DNA of 18,500 nt from Bacteroidota bacterium (GCA_025356715.1 JANXRU010000271.1:1-18500); one strand, 5' to 3'. Counted from the first letter of the stretch, positions 1 through 8,334 are shown. Program-made: numbers and translations. The notes: generated by a model from the letters alone, not told the origin.

Positions 1-1211
1 CCATCTAATACTACTTTAATATTGTTTTCGGAAGCTAGTTGCATGACACGATGTTGCGAATATGTACTCGTGCTCCATATTGGCAAATCTTGCGAATAAT
101 TTAAGTTTTCTATATCTCTAAAAAATTCATCAGCTGTTGGCGTGACTGTTTTCCAATTTCCATTCACTGAATCTGCAACCAATTTTGCAAAAGAGCTTTC
201 ATCAAATGTTTCGGCTGGAAATGTAGCTGTAAATAATTTTAATTGTTTATTGGGGTGTAAATGATGGATAATACCAGCAATGATAGAGCTATCAAGCCCT
301 CCACTCAAACAAGAACCTACCTCAACATCACTTCTTAATCTTAATGAAATAGAGTGAATTAATTTTTGTTCGACCAATTCAATAATTTCAGAATCACTTT
401 TTTGAATGGATGAGATATTGGGAAGTGTATCATATTGCTTTAACTCAACATGATGAGACGTTAAATCATACACTAAATAATATGAAGGTTTTAACTCTAT
501 AATACCTTTAAATAAGCTTTGTTCAGCTGTTTCTAAATTCGCAGAAATTAAATAATCAAGTTGCTGCGCTTCATTTACTTCGAACGGAATTAAGTTTGAT
601 TGTAAAAAAACTTTGTATTCACTAGCAAAAGCAAACACGGCCTTGGTATTAATATAATAAAATGGTTTCACTCCTACACGATCTCGTGCACAAAACAAGT
701 GATTGTGTTTTTTATCATAAAGCGAAAACGCAAACATCCCGTTGAATCGTTGCAAGCAATCTATCCCCCATTCTTTGTATGCTTCTAACAATACTTCCGA
801 ATCTGTTTGCGTTTTGAATTGATGGCCTTTTATCGCTAATTCTTCCCGAAGTTCAATGTAATTATAAATTTCACCATTGAAAGTTAACCAATAATCGCCC
901 GAAGAATCGCACATAGGCTGATGCCCCGCTTCTGTTAAATCTATAATAGATAAACGACGATGAGCTAATGCAATCTCATAATCTTCGCTAACATCCTTTA
1001 TTGAAATTTTAGGATTATAACTATATTGACTACTTTGTTTATTTATTAAAGGTGTGTCATTTGAAAATGCAGGTACTCTATTTTCTTTTGAAATAAACAC
1101 AAAGCCTTCCCCGTCAGGACCTCTATGCCTAATGCTTTGAGACATAGCATAAACAGTGTCCTTTAAAGAAATCGATTTATTTTTAGAGACAATACCTGCT
1201 ATACCGCACAT
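1..1211 (-). CDS. asnB: Asparagine synthetase (glutamine-hydrolysing), 3' end cut by the window edge
   Basis: Makes asparagine or a related amide from an acid substrate, ATP and ammonia released from glutamine. Reading the minus strand from the ATG at 1209-1211 gives MCGIAGIVS, so Cys2 becomes the N-terminal nucleophile of the class II glutamine amidotransferase domain. Further family motifs follow: RHRGPDGEGF, HRRLSIIDL, NGEIYNY, TDSEVLL and ARDRVGVKPFYY. The synthetase domain begins with the ATP pyrophosphatase loop SCLSGGLDSS near residue 303. About 403 codons are present of the roughly 600 usual for the family, and the frame is open to base 1. It lies 27 bp after the second deacetylase-like gene on the same strand, so it is probably the third gene of that operon. 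AsnB paralogues often occur in surface-polysaccharide clusters, where they amidate sugar acids; that role here is inference. The family call is secure, the exact substrate is not. Confidence 0.95.
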   Translation of the reverse strand, partial: MCGIAGIVSKNKSISLKDTVYAMSQSIRHRGPDGEGFVFISKENRVPAFSNDTPLINKQSSQYSYNPKISIKDVSEDYEIALAHRRLSIIDLTEAGHQPMCDSSGDYWLTFNGEIYNYIELREELAIKGHQFKTQTDSEVLLEAYKEWGIDCLQRFNGMFAFSLYDKKHNHLFCARDRVGVKPFYYINTKAVFAFASEYKVFLQSNLIPFEVNEAQQLDYLISANLETAEQSLFKGIIELKPSYYLVYDLTSHHVELKQYDTLPNISSIQKSDSEIIELVEQKLIHSISLRLRSDVEVGSCLSGGLDSSIIAGIIHHLHPNKQLKLFTATFPAETFDESSFAKLVADSVNGNWKTVTPTADEFFRDIENLNYSQDLPIWSTSTYSQHRVMQLASENNIKVVLD

Positions 1212-1238
1212 AATTAATGATGAGTTATAAATTTTGAA

Positions 1239-2537
1239 TTATGAGTTTTTAGAATTTAACACTGTATGTTTATAAACGTCAATCCATTCTTGTTGTTCTG
1301 TTACAAAACTATCGTTATGCCAGATAGAAACAAATTCGCCGCCTTGATTTTTCACTTCCATAATTAATGTATTTATATAATCTGTTGCCTGATTAGATGG
1401 TAGTTTATTATAATCTCTCAATGTACCTTCCATTACAGTACTTGGATGAATGGTTAAATTTGTTGCTTCGTTTTTTTCTAAATCAAACCATTTATAAGGA
1501 GTACATAACCCTGCTCTAAAACCTGATTGAGACGCGAAAATCATAGTGTAGTCGTCGGTTATGCCCGCTTCTAAAAATGCACGGTACGTTTCTGGAAGTT
1601 TAATTCGTAAAAAATGACATCGAGCAGACGTTATTTTTCTTTCAACTATATCTTCAATCCGTTTTTTTTCGAAGTCAATTTTTTCGAGATGATTGAATGA
1701 TTCATAAGAAGGGTGCAAGCCAATGGTGTAATTTGAAGATAATTTTTTTACTAATTCTCTAAACCCCCTGTTTTGATAATGGGGATTTTTATCATAATTT
1801 GAATAATCTCCTATTAGCACAAAGTAGTGCAATTTTACATGTTCTGTTAATTTATGTATGACATCAAACGTATTATATGGGTCGTTTACTGGATTAATAT
1901 TACTACTAACCCTTTCAGTAACTTGTTTCAATTTAAAAGTCGAAATGTCTTTTAATAGTCCGCCGATATTGCGTTTTAAACCTTTATGTGCAAATGCAAA
2001 CGCGTTATCAATGTCAATCGTTGATAAAAAATTAAAGGGGCGTTGTTTAAATTCTAATTGAGAAAATTGTCGTTTAAGTTTTGTTGCAAAATCTTGAATT
2101 AGAATATTTAAAAAAGGAATTTCTAACACATTATTTTTAAACGCTAAGCTTTGCTCTGCTTTAAAGCGTTGATGTTTGTCCGTTTCGTGTTCTATATATT
2201 CTTCGTAACGTGTGGCAAAATAAAAAACGGTAGCAAAAATATCATAAGGCAAAAAAGCTGTTTTTTGAGTTGCGAAAAATTGAGGTAAATTTAAATAGGT
2301 ATCATCAGTAATTGGTAATTCATTTCTTATACCCGTTTCATTTAGTAAACCTTCTGACTTAATAAAAACATCATTTCTTTCATTTTCATTACTATAGGCC
2401 ATTTTAGGCAAGGTTGATGATTTAAAAAAATCAACATCACTTGTTATTTCAAATGTTGAATTCAGTACTGTATTAAAAATCAAATCACACGTGTAACTGA
2501 AACGATTGGTGTGACTATGTGTGTAAATTAATATCAA
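1239..2537 (-). CDS. Polysaccharide deacetylase-like protein (DUF7033-type N-terminus), paralogue 2
   Basis: A 432-residue protein. Its N-terminus (ILIYTHSHTNRFSYTCDLIF) resembles the DUF7033 domain of Bacteroidota. A NodB/polysaccharide-deacetylase-like fold is suggested by STIDIDNAF (residues 172-180; candidate metal-binding Asp175 and Asp177), GLHPSYES (His275), ARCHF (Arg306, His308) and WHNDS (His407, Asp409). The expected activity is metal-dependent removal of acetyl groups from a surface or secreted glycan, but the motifs depart from classical NodB spacing, so activity is inferred. There is no signal peptide, so a cytoplasmic location is likely. It aligns end to end with the gene just upstream, from which it is separated by 10 bp, and asnB follows 27 bp downstream. 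The start is TTG at 2535-2537: an in-frame TGA lies two ATT codons upstream, and no ATG occurs before residue 46, well inside the conserved domain. Confidence 0.85.
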   Translation of the reverse strand: MILIYTHSHTNRFSYTCDLIFNTVLNSTFEITSDVDFFKSSTLPKMAYSNENERNDVFIKSEGLLNETGIRNELPITDDTYLNLPQFFATQKTAFLPYDIFATVFYFATRYEEYIEHETDKHQRFKAEQSLAFKNNVLEIPFLNILIQDFATKLKRQFSQLEFKQRPFNFLSTIDIDNAFAFAHKGLKRNIGGLLKDISTFKLKQVTERVSSNINPVNDPYNTFDVIHKLTEHVKLHYFVLIGDYSNYDKNPHYQNRGFRELVKKLSSNYTIGLHPSYESFNHLEKIDFEKKRIEDIVERKITSARCHFLRIKLPETYRAFLEAGITDDYTMIFASQSGFRAGLCTPYKWFDLEKNEATNLTIHPSTVMEGTLRDYNKLPSNQATDYINTLIMEVKNQGGEFVSIWHNDSFVTEQQEWIDVYKHTVLNSKNS

Positions 2538-2547
2538 AATAATTCAG

Positions 2548-3867
2548 TTATATACTACTCAATTTCACTATATCTTCATATAACGTATTCCAATTTTCCC
2601 ATTCGGCTGAGCTTCCCATGGTATCATTATGAAAAATAGTAATCATTTCGCCATTATGTTTCTTTACCTCATCAATTATTATTTTTGCAATGTCACTCGC
2701 GGTATCTCTATTAGCATGATCTTTATAGCGCAAGGAAGTATCATTAATACAAAATGAATGAATTTTTAATCCCGTTTCTAATTCATCATCTAAATCATAC
2801 CAATAAAAAGGAGTGCATATACTTGCTCTAAAACCATTGTGGTTAGCATACCCCATCGAATAATCATGCGTAATACCAAGCTCTAATAGTGTAAAATAAG
2901 TGTCAGGAAATTTAAGCATAGAGAAATGTTGACGAGAATTAAAAATATCGAGATGCGTAATTTTCGCTAAACGATTCGTTTCAATTTTTACTTGGTTAGT
3001 ATTGCCATTAGACCCAAACGATGGGTGAATACCAGGCTTGGAGTAATCGGATAAATGTTTAATCAGTTTTTGGAAATTGTTGTTATTGGAAGGATGATTC
3101 TTATCATTAACACCATAGTCACCTAATAAATAAAAATAAACTACGTTTAAATTATACTTTTTTTGAATTTCTAATTGATATTGATAAGAATCAAAAGGAT
3201 CTTTTTCTTTCTTTAGCAAAACTAATGTTCTATCTATAAGCTCTTTCTTATTTAATGTCGCCAGGGACTTTAAATAACCACCAATGGTTCGCATGACACC
3301 CTTTTGCTTATACTTATAAGCATTATCAATGTCTATGGTTGAAACATATGAATAAGACGGATGTGTAATTATTATATTGGGAAATTTCTTTTTTAGTAGT
3401 AATTCAAATTCAGCAATCCAAACATTAACGAGTGGGATTCTCAAAAAATCATATTGATAGGCCAAACTATTTTCAGCTTCAAAGCGATTAAAAGCATCAG
3501 GTATAAAGGGTAAATATTCTTCATACCGACTTACTAAATAAAATGAAGCAGCAAAAATATCGAAGGGTAAGGCAGAATGATACATTTTAAAAAAGTATTT
3601 CAAAAAAACCTCATGGTTTTGTAACTGTATTATTTGTTCTTTAATTCCTGATTCAAATAATAATGTATAACCAGCGATATGAAAATCTGATTCTACATCT
3701 TGGGTTGTATAAGATAATTTTTGCCCCTCAAATGATTTAAAATCATCCAAACTATTAGTAATTGTAAATGATAAACCCAAACAATCTTTGAAAATTAAAT
3801 TGAAAATATACTTTAAACGAGGAGTCGTTTTGTGAGTATAAATGAATATGTGGCTGTTTGGGTTCAA
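2548..3867 (-). CDS. Polysaccharide deacetylase-like protein (DUF7033-type N-terminus), paralogue 1
   Basis: A 439-residue protein and the first gene of the minus-strand operon. The N-terminal segment IFIYTHKTTPRLKYIFNLIF (residues 7-26) is of the DUF7033 type. The deacetylase-like core carries STIDIDNAY (176-184; Asp179 and Asp181), GIHPSFGS (His281), SRQHF (Arg312, His314), HDYSMGYA, NGFRAS and FHNDT (His413, Asp415). These are the positions conserved with paralogue 2, so they are the best candidates for the active site. No signal peptide or membrane segment is visible. The likely role is modification of a surface polysaccharide or its precursor, together with the following paralogue and AsnB; the substrate cannot be told from the sequence. 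The start must be TTG at 3865-3867 or an even rarer codon: an in-frame TAG sits immediately upstream, and the first ATG lies about 95 codons in. Confidence 0.85.
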   Translation of the reverse strand: MNPNSHIFIYTHKTTPRLKYIFNLIFKDCLGLSFTITNSLDDFKSFEGQKLSYTTQDVESDFHIAGYTLLFESGIKEQIIQLQNHEVFLKYFFKMYHSALPFDIFAASFYLVSRYEEYLPFIPDAFNRFEAENSLAYQYDFLRIPLVNVWIAEFELLLKKKFPNIIITHPSYSYVSTIDIDNAYKYKQKGVMRTIGGYLKSLATLNKKELIDRTLVLLKKEKDPFDSYQYQLEIQKKYNLNVVYFYLLGDYGVNDKNHPSNNNNFQKLIKHLSDYSKPGIHPSFGSNGNTNQVKIETNRLAKITHLDIFNSRQHFSMLKFPDTYFTLLELGITHDYSMGYANHNGFRASICTPFYWYDLDDELETGLKIHSFCINDTSLRYKDHANRDTASDIAKIIIDEVKKHNGEMITIFHNDTMGSSAEWENWNTLYEDIVKLSSI

Positions 3868-3883
3868 CTAAAACGCTATTAAA

Positions 3884-3891
3884 CAAATATA
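3884..3891 (-). promoter_or_regulatory. Bacteroidota-type -7 box (TATATTTG) for the deacetylase-asnB operon
   Basis: The minus strand reads TATATTTG, an exact match to the Bacteroidota -7 consensus TANNTTTG. It ends 16 bases before the TTG start at 3867, which implies a leader of only about ten bases. The -33 element is not clear: a TTT lies 21 bases upstream, but there is no TTTG. An identical octamer precedes the TlpA-like gene. Confidence 0.6.
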
Positions 3892-3962
3892 GGATTTAGA
3901 TATAAACGCTTTAAACTTATGTAATATTGTTATTTATAAAACATTGTTAATTAAAATTAATA

Positions 3963-3992
3963 TTGAGTAATACTAAAAACACGCTATAATGC
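3963..3992 (+). promoter_or_regulatory. Candidate promoter of ftcD
   Basis: TTG at 3963-3965 is followed after 19 bases by TATAATGC at 3985-3992. The spacing fits the Bacteroidota -33/-7 arrangement, but the -7 element matches TANNTTTG only partly. A second AT-rich candidate, TATAATTT, lies just downstream. The 167-bp spacer 3868-4034 must hold the promoters of both divergent transcripts. Confidence 0.3.
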
Positions 3993-4034
3993 TTAATTTT
4001 TATAATTTTAAGCACCGTTTAAAACTTAATATTT

Positions 4035-5723
4035 ATGCAACAATTAATTGAATGTGTTCCTAATTTTTCTGAAGGATTAGATTTATCTATCATTAAACAA
4101 ATTACTAATGAAATTGAAACTGTAGAAGGTGTGCGTTTACTAAACGTTGATCCGGGAAAGGCTACTAACAGAACAGTTGTGACTTTTGTAGGGAATCCTC
4201 AAGCGGTAATTGATGCGGCATTTTTAGCGATTAAAAAAGCTGGGGAATTAATTGATATGAGCAAGCATAAAGGCGAACATCCGCGTATGGGTGCTACAGA
4301 TGTTTGTCCGCTAATACCCATTGCTAACATTAGCATGGAAGAAACTGCTAAATGGGCAACTAAATTAGGAGAACGTGTTGGTAAAGAAATTCAATTACCC
4401 GTTTATTTATATGAAGCAGCGCAACCAAATAAAGAGCGTAACAATTTATCTTTTATCAGAGCGGGAGAATACGAAGGCTTTTTCAAAAAAATAAAATTAC
4501 CAGAGTGGAAACCAGATTTTGGCCCAACAGAATATGATGCTAAACGTGGTGCAACCGTTATTGGTGCTCGCGATTTTTTAGTTGCCTATAATGTTAATTT
4601 AAACACTACTTCTACGCGTCGTGCAAATTCTATTGCCTTTGATGTGCGCGAAGCTGGACGTGTAAAGCGTGAAGGAGATTCTATTAATGGTAAAATTATA
4701 AATGATGCCAATGGAAATCCACTATCAATTCCTGGAAGTTTAAAATCCGTTAAAGCCATTGGATGGTATATTGAAGAATATGGTGTAGCTCAAATATCCA
4801 TGAACTTAACCAATATTAATATTACGCCTTTGCATATTGCATTTGATGAAGTTTGCAACAAGGCTACAGAACGTGGTATTAGAGTAACAGGATCTGAATT
4901 AGTAGGATTAGTTCCGTTAAAATCCTTATTAGATGCTGGCAAATATTTTTTACAAAAACAAGAACGTTCCATTGGTGTTTCGGAAAAAGAATTAATCAAA
5001 ATAGCTGTCAAGTCCATGGGATTAGACGAGTTATCTCTATTTAATCCAGAAGAACGAATTATAGAATATTTATTAAAAGATAAAGCCGATAGTAAATTAG
5101 TAAGTATGACACTTACTGATTTTGCTGATGAAACTGCCAGTGAAAGTCCTGCTCCAGGAGGAGGCTCTATTTCCGCTTATATTGGAGCATTGGGCGTTTC
5201 TTTAGCAACGATGGTGGCAAATTTATCGTCGCACAAAAAAGGATGGGACGATCGTTGGGCAGAATTTAGTGTTTGGGCAGAAAAAGGACAATATTTTAAA
5301 GATGAATTAACTAAATTAGTTGATGCAGATACAACGGCCTTTAATAAAATAATGACCGCTTTTGGTTTACCAAAAAGTACGGACGAAGAAAAAGCAAATC
5401 GTAAACAAGCCATACAAGATGCTACCAAATTTGCTATTGATATTCCATTTAAAGTGATGCAACTATCTTATGACAGCATGACTTTAATTAAAGCAATGGC
5501 CGAAATTGGAAATCCTAATTCGGTAAGTGATGCAGGAGTTGGCGCCTTATGCGCTAGAAGTGCTGTCATGGGAGCTTTTATGAATGTGCGCATTAACGCA
5601 AGTGGATTTGATGATAAAGCGGTTGTAAACGAAATCATTGCAAAGGGAAAAGACATAGAAGATAAAACGATTGCTTTAGAAGCTGCTATTTTAAAAATAG
5701 TGAATGATAAAATTGGAGTTTAA
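4035..5723 (+). CDS. ftcD: Bifunctional formimidoyltransferase-cyclodeaminase
   Basis: Acts in histidine breakdown and one-carbon metabolism. The N-terminal half moves the formimino group from formiminoglutamate to tetrahydrofolate; the C-terminal half releases ammonia to give 5,10-methenyl-tetrahydrofolate. The N-terminus reads LIECVPNFSEG, and GEHPRMGATDVCPLIP places a histidine at residue 82, the same number as the catalytic histidine of the mammalian enzyme. The cyclodeaminase domain starts near residue 357 with LTDFADETASESPAPGGGS and includes a DAD motif at 430-432 that probably holds its catalytic aspartate. At 562 residues it is close to the mammalian fusion (541), so both domains look complete. 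The protein is cytoplasmic. No other hut gene (hutH, hutU, hutI) lies in the window, so the gene stands alone here. The ATG is preceded by AT-rich DNA with no Shine-Dalgarno sequence. Confidence 0.96.
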   Translation: MQQLIECVPNFSEGLDLSIIKQITNEIETVEGVRLLNVDPGKATNRTVVTFVGNPQAVIDAAFLAIKKAGELIDMSKHKGEHPRMGATDVCPLIPIANISMEETAKWATKLGERVGKEIQLPVYLYEAAQPNKERNNLSFIRAGEYEGFFKKIKLPEWKPDFGPTEYDAKRGATVIGARDFLVAYNVNLNTTSTRRANSIAFDVREAGRVKREGDSINGKIINDANGNPLSIPGSLKSVKAIGWYIEEYGVAQISMNLTNINITPLHIAFDEVCNKATERGIRVTGSELVGLVPLKSLLDAGKYFLQKQERSIGVSEKELIKIAVKSMGLDELSLFNPEERIIEYLLKDKADSKLVSMTLTDFADETASESPAPGGGSISAYIGALGVSLATMVANLSSHKKGWDDRWAEFSVWAEKGQYFKDELTKLVDADTTAFNKIMTAFGLPKSTDEEKANRKQAIQDATKFAIDIPFKVMQLSYDSMTLIKAMAEIGNPNSVSDAGVGALCARSAVMGAFMNVRINASGFDDKAVVNEIIAKGKDIEDKTIALEAAILKIVNDKIGV

Positions 5724-5775
5724 TGCAATAATTTTATCAGAAAAATAAATAAAATGGGAGTTCTGTCTTTTTTAA

Positions 5776-5943
5776 TATCTTTTTTCTTGATGAAAAAGAA
5801 ACAAAAAATAACGACAAAACGCCAACTCCATTTTTTATTTTTTACTGAGCAGGTTCTATTTATTCGGCTAAAAAATTGTAGTTCGCGCCGTTTCTCCTTT
5901 CCTACCGAACTATTACTAACGTGTATTGGAATGTAAAAAATTA
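5776..5943 (+). repeat. Interspersed intergenic repeat, copy A
   Basis: This stretch aligns, in the same orientation, with copy B at 11677-11849; by eye roughly three quarters of positions agree. The best-kept block is CGACAAAACGCCAACTCC followed by a shared run ATTTTTTATTTTTT, with 4 differences over 32 bases. Both copies begin with a short hairpin; here 5778-5784 pairs with 5793-5799 around an 8-base loop that contains CTTGA. Both end in an A-rich stretch just before or within the leader of a plus-strand gene. A 60-codon ORF (5754-5936) runs through it, but its frame is not the one open in copy B, so I treat it as non-coding. The boundaries are approximate. It fills most of the spacer between ftcD and the transporter gene. 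Confidence 0.7.
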
Positions 5944-5946
5944 ATT

Positions 5947-6849
5947 ATGTTTAAAAACATTAGCAAGCATCATTTACTATTACACTTCATTGTTTTTATA
6001 TGGGGCTGGTCACCTATATTAGGTCGAGGCATAAGCACGGGAGCATTGCCTTTAGTGTGGTTTAGAATTGCCATTACAATTTCAATGATGGCTGTATATT
6101 TATTATACATCAAAGCTAATTTAAAAATGTCGCTAAAAAAACTCACACAATTAAGTATCGTTGGTTTCATTATTTGTGTGCATTGGTTATGTTTTTATGG
6201 CGCAATTAAGGTTTCTAATGTATCCGTAACGATGGCTGCATTCAGCACGGGAACGCTTTTTACAGCAATCATAGAACCCATCATTTATAAACGAAAAATT
6301 ATTTGGTACGAGTTAATTATTGGCAGTGTCATTATAGGAGCCATCTGTTTAATTTTTTCGGTTGAAGTGAAATATGGTTATGGGATGCTATTAGGAATGT
6401 TGGCAGCCTTAACAGCAGCCATATTTTCTGTATTTAATGGTGTTCTTATTCAGGACGAAAAAGAACCAATTACGTCTCCTGTTTTATCATTTGTGGAATT
6501 ATCGGCGGCACTTGTAGGCTTGAGTATTTACTTATTTGTTACCAGAAATTTTTCGGTTGAATTTTTTAGTATTTCTAATCAGGACATCCTGTTATTGTCC
6601 ATATTAGCCGGAGTTTGTACCGTATATCCATTTATTGCGAGTGTAAATTTAATGAAACACATTTCTCCTTACACCATTAATTTAGCAGTAAACTTAGAAG
6701 GTGTGTACGGCATTATATTAGCGAGTATTTTATTTCACGAAAACAAAGATTTGTCGGCTACCTTTTATATAGGCTTCGGAATAATAGTCTCTGTTATTTT
6801 CTTGAATGGGTTTATTAAACAGAGGTTGAATAAAAAACTACTTCAATAA
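5947..6849 (+). CDS. EamA-type DMT superfamily transporter
   Basis: An integral inner-membrane protein of 300 residues with about ten hydrophobic segments in two EamA-like halves. The first starts FIVFIWGWSPILGRG and the second near YGMLLGMLAALTAAIFSVFNG. The length and the two-repeat pattern are typical of drug/metabolite transporters, which move amino acids, nucleosides, metabolites or drugs. The substrate cannot be predicted. I chose the ATG at 5947 (MFKNISKHH), because an in-frame ATG at 5926 would add seven residues (MECKKLI) encoded by the tail of repeat copy A. No Shine-Dalgarno sequence precedes either. The 3' end overlaps the convergent hisS gene by 12 bp (TAA at 6847-6849, hisS TAG at 6838-6840), which leaves no room for a terminator between them. 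Expression may depend on ftcD read-through or on a promoter in or near the repeat. Confidence 0.88.
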   Translation: MFKNISKHHLLLHFIVFIWGWSPILGRGISTGALPLVWFRIAITISMMAVYLLYIKANLKMSLKKLTQLSIVGFIICVHWLCFYGAIKVSNVSVTMAAFSTGTLFTAIIEPIIYKRKIIWYELIIGSVIIGAICLIFSVEVKYGYGMLLGMLAALTAAIFSVFNGVLIQDEKEPITSPVLSFVELSAALVGLSIYLFVTRNFSVEFFSISNQDILLLSILAGVCTVYPFIASVNLMKHISPYTINLAVNLEGVYGIILASILFHENKDLSATFYIGFGIIVSVIFLNGFIKQRLNKKLLQ

Positions 6850-8217
6850 CTTAACTAAGGCGTCAAAATTAAGTTCGTTTTTTTCGCCAGTAGTCATGGT
6901 TTTGATGGTGATGGTATTATTAGCTATTTCATGAGTGCCTACAAGTCCTACAAACGGAATTTGTTTTTTTTCGGCATACTCAAATTGTTTAGCTGGCTTC
7001 GCAAAATCAGGATACACCTCGATATTAATTCCTAAGGCTCTTAATTTCGCTGCTAATTGTATGCAATATAATTGTTCTACTTCATTGTAATTAATTAGTA
7101 ATAATGCCGTTGTAGAAACTTTATTGACAGATTCAGGAAATAAATTTAATTCTTCCATCACGTCATATATTCTATCTATTCCAAATGAAATACCTACACC
7201 TGATAATCCTTTTAGTCCGAAAATACCCGTCAAATCATCATAACGGCCACCGCCTAATATACTTGGTGTAAAGGTTCCTGCATTTGCTTTCGCTTCAAAA
7301 ATAGTTCCTGTATAATAATTTAAGCCACGTGCTAAGGTAATATCCAATTCAACGTTTATGTGCTTTATATGAATGGTTGTTAAATGATTTAATAAAAATT
7401 CTATTTCTTCAATGCCTTTTTTGCCGATTTCTGAACTTGCTAAAAATGTTTTTAATACAGCCACTTTAGCTTCATTAGTACCTGATAAATCGATTAATGG
7501 CTCTAACTTTTTAATGGCTTCGTTCGAAATGTCTTTAGATTGTAATTCCTTAACAACACCGTCTTTCCCAATCTTATCAAGTTTATCAATAGCAACTGTG
7601 ATTTCAATTATTTTATCGCTGGCATTTAAAATTTCGGCAATACCACTTAATATTTTACGGTTATTAAATTTTACCAATACAGGAATATTTAATTCAGCAA
7701 ATGATTTATCCATCATCGCTATCAATTCTAATTCATTTACTAAAGAATTAGAACCAATCACATCCGCATCACATTGGTAAAATTCTCGGTAACGACCTTT
7801 TTGTGGTTTATCAGCACGCCAAACTGGTTGTATTTGGTAGCGTTTAAAAGGATATGTTAATTTAGCGTGATTCATTACAACGTAACGCGCAAAAGGAACA
7901 GTTAAATCGTAGCGCAAAGCTTTTTCTGTTAAAATCTCCGAATTTCTTGATTTTTCTAATGACAAGTCAAACTCCTTTTTTAATTCTTCTTTTTTTGTAT
8001 TCTCATGTATACGAGAATTTAAAACTTTAAAAATTAATTGATCGCCTTCTTCTCCATATTTACCAGTAAGGGTGGTAATATTTTCCATGCTTGGCGTTTC
8101 AATAGGCGCATAACCAAATAATTGAAAATTGGCTTTTACTATATCGAAAATATATTGACGCTTTTGCATTTCGGCAGGGCCAAAATCACGCGTACCTTTA
8201 GGAATAGATGGTTTCAT
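6838..8217 (-). CDS. hisS: Histidyl-tRNA synthetase
   Basis: A class II aminoacyl-tRNA synthetase that charges tRNA-His in the cytoplasm. The 459 residues are slightly more than the bacterial norm of about 420-430. The N-terminus KPSIPKGTRDFGPAEMQKR is the usual HisRS opening. Motif 2 is FKRYQIQPVWRADKPQKGR followed by YREFYQCDADVIG. The histidine-binding signatures are ARGLNYYTGTIFE and GGGRYDDLTG, and motif 3 is GVGISFGIDRIYDVM. The C-terminal anticodon-binding domain (about residues 365-459) is present. The start is the ATG at 8215-8217, with no competing ATG nearby. The gene is alone on its strand here: 168 bp separates it from the upstream Omp28-like gene, and its stop lies inside the end of the convergent transporter gene. 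No tRNA gene accompanies it. Confidence 0.97.
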   Translation of the reverse strand: MKPSIPKGTRDFGPAEMQKRQYIFDIVKANFQLFGYAPIETPSMENITTLTGKYGEEGDQLIFKVLNSRIHENTKKEELKKEFDLSLEKSRNSEILTEKALRYDLTVPFARYVVMNHAKLTYPFKRYQIQPVWRADKPQKGRYREFYQCDADVIGSNSLVNELELIAMMDKSFAELNIPVLVKFNNRKILSGIAEILNASDKIIEITVAIDKLDKIGKDGVVKELQSKDISNEAIKKLEPLIDLSGTNEAKVAVLKTFLASSEIGKKGIEEIEFLLNHLTTIHIKHINVELDITLARGLNYYTGTIFEAKANAGTFTPSILGGGRYDDLTGIFGLKGLSGVGISFGIDRIYDVMEELNLFPESVNKVSTTALLLINYNEVEQLYCIQLAAKLRALGINIEVYPDFAKPAKQFEYAEKKQIPFVGLVGTHEIANNTITIKTMTTGEKNELNFDALVKLLK

Positions 8218-8306
8218 AACTTCAAATTATTTCTTTTAATGGTATTATGACTTATCCAGCTCCTTCAATGAATTGTAGCATTTAGGGAAACATAGATAGT
8301 TCATCA

Positions 8307-8334
8307 TTTTTAATTTAGACTGTAAAATTAAAAA
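8307..8334 (-). terminator. Possible weak terminator hairpin after the Omp28-like gene
   Basis: A perfect 10-bp inverted repeat (8307-8316 with 8325-8334, 8-base loop) lies about 50 bases past the stop of the Omp28-like gene. The arms are entirely A and T, so the stem would be weak and could arise by chance in this AT-rich spacer. It lies in the 168-bp gap between that gene and hisS. Confidence 0.25.

Noticed and set aside
1858..2061. 67-codon plus-strand ORF inside deacetylase paralogue 2
   Set aside because: It is antisense to a conserved coding region, with no support of its own.
5754..5936. 60-codon plus-strand ORF between ftcD and the transporter
   Set aside because: It runs through repeat copy A, its translation is low-complexity K/F-rich, and the reading frame is not kept in copy B.
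7412..7780. 122-codon plus-strand ORF inside hisS
   Set aside because: It is antisense to a well-conserved part of histidyl-tRNA synthetase.
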